Below, one piece after another: positions 8,818-17,716 of a stretch of 64,000 bases of DNA. The notes under the pieces were generated by a model that saw only the letters and a list, made by a program, of their open reading frames with translations, did not search any database and was not told the origin of the DNA. The stretch lies in the NCBI RefSeq assembly GCF_016862975.1, contig NZ_BONZ01000075.1, forward strand, positions 1 to 64,000. The letters are read 5' to 3'. Position 1 is the first letter of the stretch, and each line of letters starts with the position of its first letter. The translations under genes and the position numbers were made by a program. This stretch comes from Rugosimonospora africana (GTDB lineage: Bacteria > Actinomycetota > Actinomycetes > Mycobacteriales > Micromonosporaceae).

Positions 8818-10008
8818 TCACGATGGTCCGCCTGGCGGGGAGGGCGGCTCGTCGGGGCGTCGCCGCCGGGCACGGGCCGCGTCAATGACCGCTACCCCGG
8901 CGAGGACGACGGCGGCGGCGACGGCGACGATGAGTGGCGGCACGAGGATCATCGCCGGCGAAATGGCAGCGAGTACCAGCACTCCGATCACCCGGTCTCG
9001 GGACACCCGGGCGAACACCGCGTACTCGAGAATAGCCCGGCCGGCAAGGAACAGTGCGGGCCCGCCGAGGACGACGGCGATCCACGCCGGCTGGGTGTGC
9101 CCAGAGGGATGCCTGATGACCAGCTCGTCGCCGACCGAAATCGCGACAACACCGGCGACCATCACCGCGTGGGCGTACAACACGGAGTTGACAACGCGGA
9201 GCGGATCCGGGGCCGCGGCGACAGCCGCGCCCAACACCTCACCGGCCCTGTAGATGTAGACGCGCCACAACAGCACCGTGGTCACGAACGCCACCACGAC
9301 CGCCGCCGTGCGGTCGGCCACGAGGCCGCCGCTGGCGAATGCCAGTCCGGACACCAGGATCAACTCGCCGAGCGCGATGATGAAGAACTGCCGAAGCCGC
9401 TCGGCCACGAACTCGCTCAAGAATGAAAACTCCGCCGGTCTCGCGCTGGGCAGTCCCGGCGTGGGAAGGCCGAGTTTGGGCGCCGCGGAGTCCACAGCCA
9501 CCGCGACCGCCCACAGCACCCCACGGGCCCAACCGTGCGCGAGCGCGCCGGCGAGCCACAGCGGCGCCGATACCCCGAACCAGAACAGCGTTCGCAGCTC
9601 GAAGCGCTGCCGCTCGTGGCCCCGGGTGACGAGCACGAGGACGAGGCTGCGACCGACCTGGACGGCGACGTACGCGCTGGCGAACACCAGACCGCGCGGA
9701 CCGAACGCCTCAGGCGCCACCACTGCGAGCAGAAAGCTGCCGAACATGCAGCCGATGACCAGCGCCTGTATCGCCGGCTGGGCCGGGTCGAACCTGTTGG
9801 CTAGCCCTGCGGTGTTACCCCACACCCACCACACGGCGAGCAGCAACACCACCGTCTGGAAGGCGCCGCTCCACGTCAGACGGTCCAGCAACCCTTGCGA
9901 GAGCCGGAAGAGCGCGAAGACGAACACCAGGTCGAAGAACAGTTCCAGGAACGTGGCCCGGCCCGGGTCCCCAGGTCCGCGCAGCAGCGTGGCTGCGATA
10001 CTCCTCAT
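8818..10008 (-). CDS. LtrA (low temperature requirement A) family membrane protein
   Basis: A 396-residue polytopic membrane protein with about 10-12 hydrophobic segments. Family landmarks are FLELFFDLVFVFALFRLSQ near residue 20, LVIGCMFGSFLLAVVAP, ERLRQFFIIALGELIL in the middle, and VVLGGPALFLAGRAILE near the C-terminus. The family was named after a Listeria cold-growth locus; the molecular function is unknown. It is convergent with the redox cluster. A frameshifted relative lies at 462-1208. Confidence 0.9.
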   Translation of the reverse strand: MRSIAATLLRGPGDPGRATFLELFFDLVFVFALFRLSQGLLDRLTWSGAFQTVVLLLAVWWVWGNTAGLANRFDPAQPAIQALVIGCMFGSFLLAVVAPEAFGPRGLVFASAYVAVQVGRSLVLVLVTRGHERQRFELRTLFWFGVSAPLWLAGALAHGWARGVLWAVAVAVDSAAPKLGLPTPGLPSARPAEFSFLSEFVAERLRQFFIIALGELILVSGLAFASGGLVADRTAAVVVAFVTTVLLWRVYIYRAGEVLGAAVAAAPDPLRVVNSVLYAHAVMVAGVVAISVGDELVIRHPSGHTQPAWIAVVLGGPALFLAGRAILEYAVFARVSRDRVIGVLVLAAISPAMILVPPLIVAVAAAVVLAGVAVIDAARARRRRPDEPPSPPGGPS

Positions 10009-10339
10009 CGGTTCGCCCTGCTCTGTCGGCTTTCACACGGGTCTTGACGCAGTCGTACCACGCCAACGGGCGTCGAACGTCGCCAACGAGACGCTCCGCC
10101 CGACGACCGCTGCGTGGCCAATGAGCGCCGGCCGGCCAACCGACCGCTGAGCGAACCGCGGAGTCCAAGGCGGAACCGGCCGTGCCGCGCGTACCGCGAC
10201 GACCAGCAAAGGCAGTGGCCTCCAGCGGGTCGGGGCTGCCGGGGAGCCCTGGCGCATTGCTGCACCAGGGCCCCCTCAGGACCGCGTCGCCCTCGGTGCA
10301 GACCATGGCCGGGGCGCCCGCGCCGAGGGCGCAGGCCGC
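10009..10339. other. Intergenic stretch, nothing recognised
   Basis: GC-rich DNA between the LtrA start and the IS6 fragment. Open frames on both strands look like composition artefacts. It must hold the LtrA promoter, but no clear -35/-10 pair was seen. Confidence 0.4.
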
Positions 10340-10588
10340 TCGGCGTTCTCCGGATTCCGGTTTCCGTCCGAGGTGATCGCGGTCGCGGTCCGCTGGTATC
10401 TCCGGTTCAACCTGTCCTACCGGGATGTCGAAGAACTGCTGATCGAGCGCGGCGTCGAGGTCGACCACATCACGATCTACCGATGGGTGCGACGCTTCGC
10501 GCCGCTGCTGGCTCTCGCAACTGCGGGCAACCCCGGCCGGGCGTCTGGATACCGCGCTGCGATAGTGGGCTGGTCAACCTCGGGCTGA
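10340..10588 (+). pseudogene. IS6/IS26-family transposase, N-terminal fragment
   Basis: SAFSGFRFPSEVIAVAVRWY followed by LRFNLSYRDVEELLIERGVE and ITIYRWVRRFAP is the conserved N-terminal block of IS6-family transposases (FRFP, RDVEELL, YRWVRRF). After about 10510 the match ends and the frame runs into unrelated sequence; the DDE domain is gone. It lies just upstream of the CtaG gene. Confidence 0.8.
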
Positions 10589-10621
10589 TCGATCTCGGGC
10601 TGATCGACTTATGGAGGCGCG

Positions 10622-11662
10622 ATGGTGGTGCAGGCACTGGCGTACGCGAGCCCGGCAGCGCCGCCCCTGCACGGGGCCTGGAGTTCCTGGTACTTCGACC
10701 CGGTGATCACGGTCATCGTGATCGGCGCGGCGTACGCCTACCTGACCGGGATGCGCCGGGTCCAGCGCACCGGTACCCGCTGGCCGGCGGGGCGCACCCT
10801 GGCCTTCCTCGGCCCCGGCCTGCTCGGCCTCGTGGCGGTCACCATGGCCTCGCCGGCCGTCTACGCCCGCGTGACGTTCTCGATCCACGCCGTGCAGCTA
10901 ATCGTGCTGCTCATGGTCGTGCCATTCCTGCTCGCGCTGGGCCGCCCGATCGCCCTGGCCCAGGCGGCGCTGTCCGACGGTGGCGCGCGGCGCTTCGACG
11001 CGATCCTGCGCAGCCGGTACGCCCGCTTCGTGACCGTCCCCGTGGTCAGCCCGCTGCTGCTGGCCGTCGTGCCGATCGCCATCTACTTCACGCCGCTGTA
11101 CTCGCTGACCCTGACCAACCCCGTGGTGGCGTCGGTCAGCCGGGTGCTGCTGCTGATCTTCGGCATCCTGGTGCTGGTACCGCTGTGGGAGGCCGGCAGC
11201 ATCAACGTGCACGTACCGTACGCGCTGATGCTGTTCTTCTCCCTCATCGAGTTGCTCGCCGACGCTGTGCCGGGCATCGTGCTGCGACTGGACACCCACC
11301 CGATCGCGTCGACCTACTACGCCACGATGCCCCGGGTCTGGAGCCAGACCGTGCTCGGCGACCAGCACCTCGGCGCCGATCTGCTCTGGTGCATCGGAGA
11401 GGCGATCGACGTCCCGGTGCTGGCGCTGCTGATCATCCAGTGGATCCGCTCGGACGCCCGCGACGCCGCCAGCGTCGACCTCACCCTCGACCAGGCCGCC
11501 CTTGAGGAGGCCTCAGTGGAACGGGCCCGGTCCGGCGTGCCGGCCGTCGATGGCGGCGGCGGGGCGGACCCGGCGGCCGACGGCCTACTGGGCCGGCCCT
11601 GGTGGGAGAAGGACGCGTCGGTCTTCGGCGACCGCGCCGGCGCGTACCGCCAGAGGAGCTGA
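10622..11662 (+). CDS. CtaG-like cytochrome c oxidase assembly membrane protein
   Basis: 346 residues from ATG 10622, with about seven to nine membrane segments (for example TVIVIGAAYAYL, TLAFLGPGLLGLVAV, LIVLLMVVPFLLALGRP). The family hallmarks are FSIHAVQLIVLL, followed by the PFLLALGRPI loop. The soluble acidic C-terminal tail (about 280-346) ends RPWWEKDASVFGDRAGAYRQ, a tail common in actinobacterial members. The caa3_CtaG family supports copper insertion or assembly of the terminal oxidase. No oxidase genes are nearby, so it is an accessory or displaced copy. Confidence 0.8.
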   Translation: MVVQALAYASPAAPPLHGAWSSWYFDPVITVIVIGAAYAYLTGMRRVQRTGTRWPAGRTLAFLGPGLLGLVAVTMASPAVYARVTFSIHAVQLIVLLMVVPFLLALGRPIALAQAALSDGGARRFDAILRSRYARFVTVPVVSPLLLAVVPIAIYFTPLYSLTLTNPVVASVSRVLLLIFGILVLVPLWEAGSINVHVPYALMLFFSLIELLADAVPGIVLRLDTHPIASTYYATMPRVWSQTVLGDQHLGADLLWCIGEAIDVPVLALLIIQWIRSDARDAASVDLTLDQAALEEASVERARSGVPAVDGGGGADPAADGLLGRPWWEKDASVFGDRAGAYRQRS

Positions 11663-11838
11663 CCCGCCGTCCCCCGCGCCACCCCGAGCCTGGGCCCAAG
11701 CAAACACCAAGGCGCGTCAGCCGACATCAACCATGACATCTTCCTGCGACAATCGTCCACGAGGGCGCCGTTGCGTTGTGGGATCGACGGACGCGTTGAA
11801 CCTGAGTCGGTCCGGGATCAGATCGTCAGGACGAGGGC

Positions 11839-12687
11839 ATGGCTGAGCACCACCACGACCGTGGATTTCCGACCTACCCGGGCACCCCCCTCGATCCCCA
11901 ACGGCTGAGCTGCGAGTTCGGCGGCGACGATCCGGTCGCCGGGTCCGGCGGCCGAGAGTTGCTGGGCGAGCTCTACCAGTCCCTGGTCGCCGAGCAGGCC
12001 AAGCTCGTCGAGCACCAGTGGCGCAACGAGGTCCACCGGGGAGCCGTGCGTGGGTTCTTCCTCAGCGGCCCACCCGGCGTCGGCAAGACAACGCTGGCAC
12101 GGCGGCTGTCGTACGAGCTGATGTGCCGGTTCCCGCGGGCGGCTGGGCGCGACGGGGTGACCGCGGTCGTCATCGACGGCAGCGACCTCGCCCGCGCCAA
12201 GTACGGCGAGACCGAAAAGCGCATCCGGGAGCTGTTCGAGGCCGCACGCCACGGGTTCGGCCTGCACGGGCAGCGCTCGGTCCTCATTTTCGACGACATC
12301 GAGTCGATCCTCATGGCGCGCGGAAGCGATCAGGCCAAAGAGTGGCACTTCTCCGAGGACAGCGTGTTCTTCCACGCCGTCGACGAGCTGGACACCAGCC
12401 GCACCGCGCTGGTGCTCACCACCAACCGGCCAGACCTGGTCGACGAGGCGATCCGCGACCGGTTCCTGCGGTACGAGGCCGGTTACCCCTCCCCCGACGT
12501 GCTGACCGGCGTCGCGCTGCGCCGGGTTCGCGACCAGGGGCTCACGCCCGACAGCTTGTCCGCGATCGAGTCCGGCATCGATCAGGCGGTCGCGAACGGG
12601 ACAGTACGCAGCCTGCGCGACGCGGAGCACTTCGCCGTACGCCAGTACGTCACGCAGATCCTCGGTGCCGCGTCGCTCGCCGGGTAG
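11839..12687 (+). CDS. Orphan AAA+ ATPase
   Basis: 282 residues. Walker A is GPPGVGKTT at 77-85, Walker B is VLIFDDIE at 148-155, sensor 1 lies in LTTNRPDL at 193-200, and a likely arginine finger is RDRF at 206-209. The KYGETEKRIRELF stretch at 121-133 is the classical AAA element (compare FtsH and spastin: GESE, RxLF). The first 70 residues carry no known domain. No partner gene lies in the same direction, so the substrate is unknown; actinomycetes carry related lone AAA proteins in variable regions. It may remodel a protein complex. It lies 176 bases after CtaG on the same strand. Confidence 0.85.
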   Translation: MAEHHHDRGFPTYPGTPLDPQRLSCEFGGDDPVAGSGGRELLGELYQSLVAEQAKLVEHQWRNEVHRGAVRGFFLSGPPGVGKTTLARRLSYELMCRFPRAAGRDGVTAVVIDGSDLARAKYGETEKRIRELFEAARHGFGLHGQRSVLIFDDIESILMARGSDQAKEWHFSEDSVFFHAVDELDTSRTALVLTTNRPDLVDEAIRDRFLRYEAGYPSPDVLTGVALRRVRDQGLTPDSLSAIESGIDQAVANGTVRSLRDAEHFAVRQYVTQILGAASLAG

Positions 12688-12921
12688 AAACCGCTCCGGG
12701 CGGCCTGTTCACGACACCGGCGGGGCGCCCGTCAGACGGCAGTGGGAAACTCCGCTCCGGCCGGCCAGAGCCACCGCCACCGGGCAGGTCCTTCTGGGAT
12801 TCACCCGGCTCCCCGGTGTCCTCGTTCCGCATCACCGGGATCAACTTCGTCGGCGTCTTCGGCTGCCGCGCCCGCTGCCCGGCTGTGCAGCGGACCGGTC
12901 GGCTCTCGCTTCCCTTGCTGG

Positions 12922-13779
12922 TCAGGCAATTCTGGCGACCGCACCGTAGACGGCGGTGTCGGCGGCCGTCGGACGTGGCTGTTCCTCGTCCCCGTCGCGC
13001 CATTCAGACACGGACACGAAGCCGGGTGGCTGGACGTCGAGTCCGTCAAAGAAGCGGGCGAACTGATCGCGGGAGCGGAACTGGAACGGCATCTGGGTGT
13101 CGGCCGCGCTGACCGCGGCGAAGGTCTCGGGCGGCATGTAATCGTGGGTGGCATGGGTCAGCGCCAGGTAGCTGCCTGACGGCATCGCCGACACCAGTCG
13201 ATTCACCACGCCGTACGGGTCGTCGGTGTCCTTGATGAAGTGCAGGATCGCGACCAGCATCAACCCGACCGGCTGGGACAGGTCGAGGGTGCTGAGCAGG
13301 TCCGGATGATTGAGGATCTGATCCGGCTGTCGCAGATCGGCGTCGAGGTATGTGGTGGCTCCCTGCCGGGAGCTGGTCAGCAGCGCGCGGGCATGGGCCA
13401 GCACGATCGGGTCGTTGTCGACGTAGACGACGCGCGCGTCCGGAGCGATGGCCTGGGCGACCTGGTGAGTGTTATTGGCCGTCGGAATGCCGGTGCCGAT
13501 GTCCAGGAACTGGCGGATGCCCACCTCCCGACTCAGATACGTGACCGCACGTCGCAGGAACCGCCGGTTCTCGATGGCGGTTGTCCTGATCGTGGGGAAC
13601 GCGGCCGACACGGCATCGCCCGAGCGGCGGTCGGCGGCGAAGTTGTCCTTACCGCCCAGCCAATAGTCGTAGCGGCGGGCGGGGTGGGCCACCGAGGTGT
13701 CGATCTTCGACGACAGCGCATCCCGACCGGCCGGCGACGATTCAGATCGCTCACTGTTCACAGCCGCCCCTGTCCTCAT
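12922..13779 (-). CDS. DUF574-type SAM-dependent methyltransferase
   Basis: 285 residues from ATG 13779. Family features are ARRYDYWLGGKDNFAADR near residues 35-52, FLDIGTGIPTANNTH (motif I), RVVYVDNDPIVLAHARALL (post I), GLMLVAILHFI and LALTHATHD. These match the Methyltransf_19 (DUF574) group, abundant in Streptomyces and Micromonosporaceae and often paired with XRE/DUF397 genes, which are not seen here. The frame is open to 14277, but that upstream part belongs to a different broken gene. GTG 13761 is an alternative start. Confidence 0.85.
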   Translation of the reverse strand: MRTGAAVNSERSESSPAGRDALSSKIDTSVAHPARRYDYWLGGKDNFAADRRSGDAVSAAFPTIRTTAIENRRFLRRAVTYLSREVGIRQFLDIGTGIPTANNTHQVAQAIAPDARVVYVDNDPIVLAHARALLTSSRQGATTYLDADLRQPDQILNHPDLLSTLDLSQPVGLMLVAILHFIKDTDDPYGVVNRLVSAMPSGSYLALTHATHDYMPPETFAAVSAADTQMPFQFRSRDQFARFFDGLDVQPPGFVSVSEWRDGDEEQPRPTAADTAVYGAVARIA

Positions 13780-13967
13780 GTGATGCCGGCCCAGTGCTGT
13801 GGGAACCCTCCCGGTACGCCCGCACGATCGACATCGTAGTACCTGAAGATCCTGACTTGATCTCAGCGCCCGCCACAGTTGTGAACGTCCGGCTGCCGCC
13901 GACGCGCTGGCTGGCCACGGGATGTAACCGACGGCGGCAGATGACTCCCGTACTCGCGCAGCAGTAG

Positions 13968-14003
13968 CCGGGGCGGGAAGTCCCCACGGACTCCCCGCCC
14001 CGG
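13968..14003 (-). terminator. GC hairpin downstream of the 14025 remnant
   Basis: 10-bp arms CCGGGGCGGG (13968-13977) and CCCGCCCCGG (13994-14003) around a 16-base loop, just after the minus-strand stop at 14025. A likely terminator of the now broken gene. Confidence 0.5.
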
Positions 14004-14024
14004 GCCGTTCACATCTGAAGGAGG

Positions 14025-14277
14025 TCAGTAACGCAAGCGCGGCAACTCGTCCGCGTACGGCGCGACCACCCAGGGGGTCCGGCGTGACCGGATCGATCTG
14101 CGGGCCCCGGTTGGAGGTGAAGTTGAAGTTGGTCGTCGCCTCCGTCGAGTTCGTCGGGTTGACGTCGTACGCCCGGTGGAGCACCCGGCCGGTTGACGGG
14201 TCCACCGTGTCGATCTCGCTCATCGCGTTGTTGTCCGATCCCGTCCGGTCCTCGTACAGGTGGGCGACCAGCGCCAC
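14025..14277 (-). pseudogene. C-terminal remnant of an unidentified protein, one-base frameshift
   Basis: The frame reads VAHLYEDRTGSDNNAMSEID, then TSNRGPQIDPVTPDP, then loses sense. Removing one C from the run CCCC at about 14078-14081 restores WVVAPYADELPRLRY and a stop at 14025-14027. The restored tail looks like a genuine C-terminus, and a terminator follows. The 5' part is cut off near 14280, where serine-recombinase sequence begins on the other strand. The family is not recognised. Confidence 0.5.
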
Positions 14278-14314
14278 CCCGTGCGCCGCAGAGATCGGCC
14301 GCCAAAGGGCAAGT

Positions 14315-14625
14315 GGGCCGCGTCGCAGCGTCGGACACGAGCGCCAGGAACCGCCGGCAGCGCTGTTGGACCTGCTCGGCGTGCACTCCCAGCGGGAAGT
14401 GTCCCGGGCCCGATACCGCCTGGAACCCGACCCCGGCTCGCCGGTCGTAGCGTGGCTGCATCGCCCGCGCCCTCAACGGCAACGGCGTGCCCTGTCCGTG
14501 GGCATCGATCCGGCGCGTAACCCGCATCGCCGCGGCGACCGGTGGATGCTGACTACCGTCGCGGCGATTCTGGTCAGCCCGCGCTACACCGGCCGGCAGG
14601 TCTGGAACCGCGAACCCAGCGACCA
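14315..14625 (+). pseudogene. Large serine recombinase remnant
   Basis: Three short frames preserve pieces of the actinomycete serine recombinase core: LDLLGVHSQREVSRARYR, then ARALNGNGVPCP in a shifted frame, then DRWMLTTVAAILVSPRYTGR followed by QVWNRE. The order matches the recombinase domain (PF07508) of phage- or ICE-type integrases. The catalytic resolvase domain and the zinc-ribbon/coiled-coil end are missing. It interrupts two minus-strand gene fragments, so it arrived by insertion and then decayed. Confidence 0.75.
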
Positions 14626-14639
14626 CGACGCCCTCCACG

Positions 14640-15016
14640 CGGATGAAGGCTCCGTCGAGCGGCAGCATGATGTTCAGCGCCGGGCCGCGGCGTCCGGATG
14701 GGTCATCTCCCAAGAACTCGCCCACCCGCCACTGGTCAGTGAGGAACAGGTCGTCGCGGTCCAGGCCGTCCAGGTAGAGACTCAAGATCTTCCACAGCCT
14801 CGCCCGCTCGGCGACACCATGGGACGCCGCAGCCGTCACGAAAGCGATGGCGGCCCACAGGGCATCGAGGTCGCTGCCGAAGGAGTCCGCGTCGTCGGCC
14901 ACACCGATGCGCTCGGGATGCCTCTCCAACATTGCCAGCGCGGCCCGCGCAGCCGAGGAGCCCAGTGGCAGGTCGAACTTTCCGGCGTGGCTGAGGGCGG
15001 CGAACTGGATGGGCAT
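14640..15016 (-). pseudogene. Truncated hypothetical protein
   Basis: From ATG 15016 the frame reads MPIQFAALSHAGKFDLPLG and continues with SDLDALWAAIAFVTAAASHG, GVAERARLWKILSLYLDGL and LNIMLPLDGAFIRVEG. It looks like real protein with good codon bias but no recognised family. Near 14640 it meets recombinase DNA of the opposite strand, so the C-terminus is lost. It might once have belonged with the remnant at 14025-14277, now separated by the recombinase piece. Confidence 0.4.
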
Positions 15017-15059
15017 GCTGGGCTCAGCGGCCACGATCAGGTCGGCTATCTGCTCGACA

Positions 15060-15084
15060 CGACCGGTCTCGATGAGACCGGTCG
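15060..15084 (-). terminator. Hairpin after the HxlR gene
   Basis: CGACCGGTCTC and GAGACCGGTCG pair perfectly (11 bp) around a 3-base loop, five bases after the HxlR stop at 15090. Confidence 0.65.
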
Positions 15085-15089
15085 GCCCG

Positions 15090-15761
15090 CTATGCCGAGG
15101 GCGGCTCGACGGTTTGGGGTCGAGGCAGCGCGTCAAGGAGCCGCTTGACGAGGGCGACATTGCCGGACACCGTGACGTCTCCGGCGCGTACGGCCTCATC
15201 GAGGGGTCGTTTCCTGGTCATCACGGCGGCGAAGGTCACCGGGTCGGTAACGAGAGTCACGTCGGGCGGGGTAAGGGATTCGCCGCGAGTGATGTCGATA
15301 CGGCCGTCCGCGATGCGCACCGTGATGCGGTCGTCGTCGAAGACCAGGGCGTAGGTTGCCGACAGGTCACCGCACACGGTGGGGTCGAAGTCTCCGCGAA
15401 GCGCCAGCATGAGCGAGTCGACACTGATGCCGGCGCTGAGGTCACGGAACGGGGACAACCGGCCCCAGCGCCCGAGGTGGACGAGGACCGGTTCGAGCTG
15501 GTGGCCCCAGTCCGTCAGCTCGTACACCCAGGTTCGTGCGGGCGGGCCGAGTTTGCGGCGGCGTACGATCCCGGACTCTTCGAGTTCCGCGAGGCGCTGG
15601 GACAGCCGGTTCGGACCGGCGTTGGGCAGACCGCTGCGCAGGTCGCTGAAGCGTTTGGGGCCAAATAGCAGCTCGCGAACGACGAGCAGGGCCCACCGCT
15701 CGCCGATCAAATCAAGCGCATGCGCAGCCGCGCACGCGTCGCCGTAGGTACGCATGCTCAC
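15090..15761 (-). CDS. HxlR-family regulator with C-terminal SCP2-like domain
   Basis: 223 residues. The winged HTH (about 8-100) contains ALDLIGERWALLVVRELLFG, then FSDLRSGLPNAGPNRLSQRL and RTWVYELTDWG, the HxlR signature. The C-terminal half (about 115-215: LRGDFDPTVCGDLSATYALV, TLVTDPVTFAAVM) resembles the SCP2 sterol-carrier fold often fused to such regulators, possibly as a ligand sensor. ATG 15761 or 15755 may be the start. It is divergent from the NmrA gene at 15884, which is its likely target. Confidence 0.85.
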   Translation of the reverse strand: MSMRTYGDACAAAHALDLIGERWALLVVRELLFGPKRFSDLRSGLPNAGPNRLSQRLAELEESGIVRRRKLGPPARTWVYELTDWGHQLEPVLVHLGRWGRLSPFRDLSAGISVDSLMLALRGDFDPTVCGDLSATYALVFDDDRITVRIADGRIDITRGESLTPPDVTLVTDPVTFAAVMTRKRPLDEAVRAGDVTVSGNVALVKRLLDALPRPQTVEPPSA

Positions 15762-15819
15762 CCGCCGAGTCTAGCCGCGTCTCGTTCCGACGTGAATCTT
15801 CGTAGTTACGATTTTGAAC

Positions 15820-15834
15820 TTTCGGGTTCCGAAA
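15820..15834. promoter_or_regulatory. Candidate HxlR operator in the divergent intergenic region
   Basis: TTTCGG-GTT-CCGAAA is a perfect inverted repeat midway between the divergent HxlR and NmrA genes. A looser TTACG/CGTAA pair (15806-15810, 15835-15839) surrounds it. The surrounding 40 bases are AT-richer than average, as expected for overlapping promoters. Confidence 0.45.
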
Positions 15835-15883
15835 CGTAATCTACCGCTCTGGCTGTTCGTGTCCGACACAGGAAGCGGGAGCG

Positions 15884-16780
15884 ATGATTCTCATCACCGG
15901 GGCCAATGGACGCCCAGGATCGGCGGTCGTGCGTGAGTTCGCGCGGCACAACGAGCCGGTCCGCGCACTCGTACGGGATCCAGCCAAGGCGGACGCCCTG
16001 CGGGAGCTGCCGGGCGTCGACATCAGGCAGGGCGACATGCTCTGGCCCGAAACACTGCACGACGCGTTGACCGGGGTCGACCGCGTGCTGATGATCTCCA
16101 ACGCCGGCCCGGAGCTGCTGGAGACCCAGTGCACGTTCATTGACGCGGCGGTCAAGGCCGGAGTCGAGCACATCGTGAAGTTCTCCGGCAAGGATTCGAT
16201 CGAGGGTTTCGACCCTGAGAAGTTCCGGTCCACCCGGAGCCACGAGCAGGTCCTGCGTTATCTCCTCGCTTCGGACGTGCGGTGGACCATCCTGCGGCCA
16301 AGCCAGTTCATGCAGGTGTACTTCGAGGAGGTACCGGACATCGTGGGCTCCGGTGAGTTCCGCCTTCCGCTCGGTGACACGACGCTCGCCCCGGTGGACA
16401 TCGACGACATCGCCAAGGTCGCTCACTCGGTGCTCACCACGTCCGGTCACGAAGGAAAGACCTACGCGATGACCGGTCCGGAGGCCCTCACCATGGCCGA
16501 CGTCGCCGATCGCATCTCCGACGCGATCGGCAAGCCGGTCATCTACCGCAACGTCACCACCGAGGACAAAAAGCGGGATTGGCGTGACGCCGGGTACCCG
16601 CCGCCACGCGCGAACGCGTTCGCCCAACTTTTCCAGGAGCGCAGCAGGCTGGGCCACTCAACCATCGACCTGTCCACCCACGAACATTTCGGCATCGAGC
16701 CGACGACCTTCGCGCAGTTCGCCCGCCGCCATGCCGACGTGTTCCGCGGCAACGCCCACTACCTGCCTACCCCGGGGTGA
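15884..16780 (+). CDS. NmrA-family NAD(P)-binding oxidoreductase
   Basis: 298 residues from ATG 15884. The atypical-SDR loop ILITGANGRPGSAVV starts the protein, and VRALVRDPAKADAL, DIRQGDML, VEHIVKFSGKDS and TILRPSQFMQ follow in order, as in NmrA/quinone oxidoreductase 2-like proteins. These proteins bind NADP(H) or act as redox sensors or quinone reductases. Divergent from an HxlR regulator, an arrangement typical of electrophile- or quinone-responsive pairs. Confidence 0.88.
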   Translation: MILITGANGRPGSAVVREFARHNEPVRALVRDPAKADALRELPGVDIRQGDMLWPETLHDALTGVDRVLMISNAGPELLETQCTFIDAAVKAGVEHIVKFSGKDSIEGFDPEKFRSTRSHEQVLRYLLASDVRWTILRPSQFMQVYFEEVPDIVGSGEFRLPLGDTTLAPVDIDDIAKVAHSVLTTSGHEGKTYAMTGPEALTMADVADRISDAIGKPVIYRNVTTEDKKRDWRDAGYPPPRANAFAQLFQERSRLGHSTIDLSTHEHFGIEPTTFAQFARRHADVFRGNAHYLPTPG

Positions 16781-17089
16781 GTAGGCCGACAGCCGGGCCT
16801 CGGCACAGTCGCGAGTGACCCGCCGCGGAGAAGCCCGGTCAGTGTCCGGCCCCGGCCGGCCGGCGCCGGTGCACGATCCGGCGCCGGACCCACCGCACGA
16901 ACTCGCCCACCGCAACAACCAGTACCGCCACCACTGCCAACTACCCACGATGGGGCCAACCATGCCATCCGGGCGGCAACCCTGCTCGCGGTCCGGCTCA
17001 TCGGAGTTCGGAGTTTTCGCCGCGATACCCACCTCTGTGGGCGGGTGTCATCCCGTGCCGTCCAACGACAAGAACGGAGCAATCTCCCT
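16781..17089. other. Intergenic stretch, nothing recognised
   Basis: Between the NmrA stop and the secreted protein. It contains a repeated CCGGCGCCGG motif near 16859-16886 but no credible gene. It presumably includes the promoter of the downstream gene. Confidence 0.4.
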
Positions 17090-17518
17090 ATGCCGAGGAA
17101 GCTGTCTCGCATCCTGTTCGCCATCGCCGCAACGGCCGCTATCACGCTCGGGGTCCAAACCGCGGCGCAAGCCCAGGTGATCGGTGACGAGACCTATGGC
17201 TCCTACGTGGTGCAGAGCACCGAAACCGGGAGGTGTGAGGCGCACATCGTCCTGTCGCAAGTCGACGGCAACCTGGATGCGTACGCGTGGTTCCTGAACG
17301 ACTACGCCGGCTGGAGCTGCGTCGGATGGCTTGAGCGGTCAACTGACGGCGGCATCCACTGGTACATGGTGTCCGGAACCCACACCGTGGCATCAGATCG
17401 AAACAACATCCACGTGGACAACACCGGGTACTACTACGACGGCACCACCTACTTTGCCCGTGCCTGCTTCCACTTTACGTTCTCGGGCGCTGCCACCCAC
17501 TGCACCCGGGCACGCTGA
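17090..17518 (+). CDS. Small secreted protein of unknown function
   Basis: 142 residues from ATG 17090. The N-terminus MPRKLSRILFAIAATAAITL is a Sec signal peptide, with AQA cleavage near residue 29. The mature part has four Cys residues (GRCEAH, SWSCVGW, ARACFHF, THCTRAR), suggesting two disulphides, and many aromatics and Gly/Thr. There is a weak GGAG upstream. No family recognised. Monocistronic by spacing. Confidence 0.65.
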   Translation: MPRKLSRILFAIAATAAITLGVQTAAQAQVIGDETYGSYVVQSTETGRCEAHIVLSQVDGNLDAYAWFLNDYAGWSCVGWLERSTDGGIHWYMVSGTHTVASDRNNIHVDNTGYYYDGTTYFARACFHFTFSGAATHCTRAR

Positions 17519-17716
17519 GGCCGGCACGGGCCGGTACACACGCGGTTGACGTGGCGGAGGCCAGCAGCTGTCGGAGCTGGCCCCCCACGCCCCCGCAAGG
17601 TCGGCCGGCCTCGAAGCGAGCGTGGCCATCGCGAGGCGATGCGGGAGGACGGTGCTGAACTTGGGCCCCGCCAATGCCGTCTCATCCACCTCGGGTAGAC
17701 AAACCCGCTGCGCCGG

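Noticed and set aside
12018-13112. 364-codon plus frame over the AAA gene
   Set aside because: Shifted frame of a clear ATPase gene; composition typical of a shadow.
14084-15148. Long plus frame over the recombinase relic
   Set aside because: Only the short serine-recombinase blocks are meaningful; the rest is antisense to minus-strand fragments.
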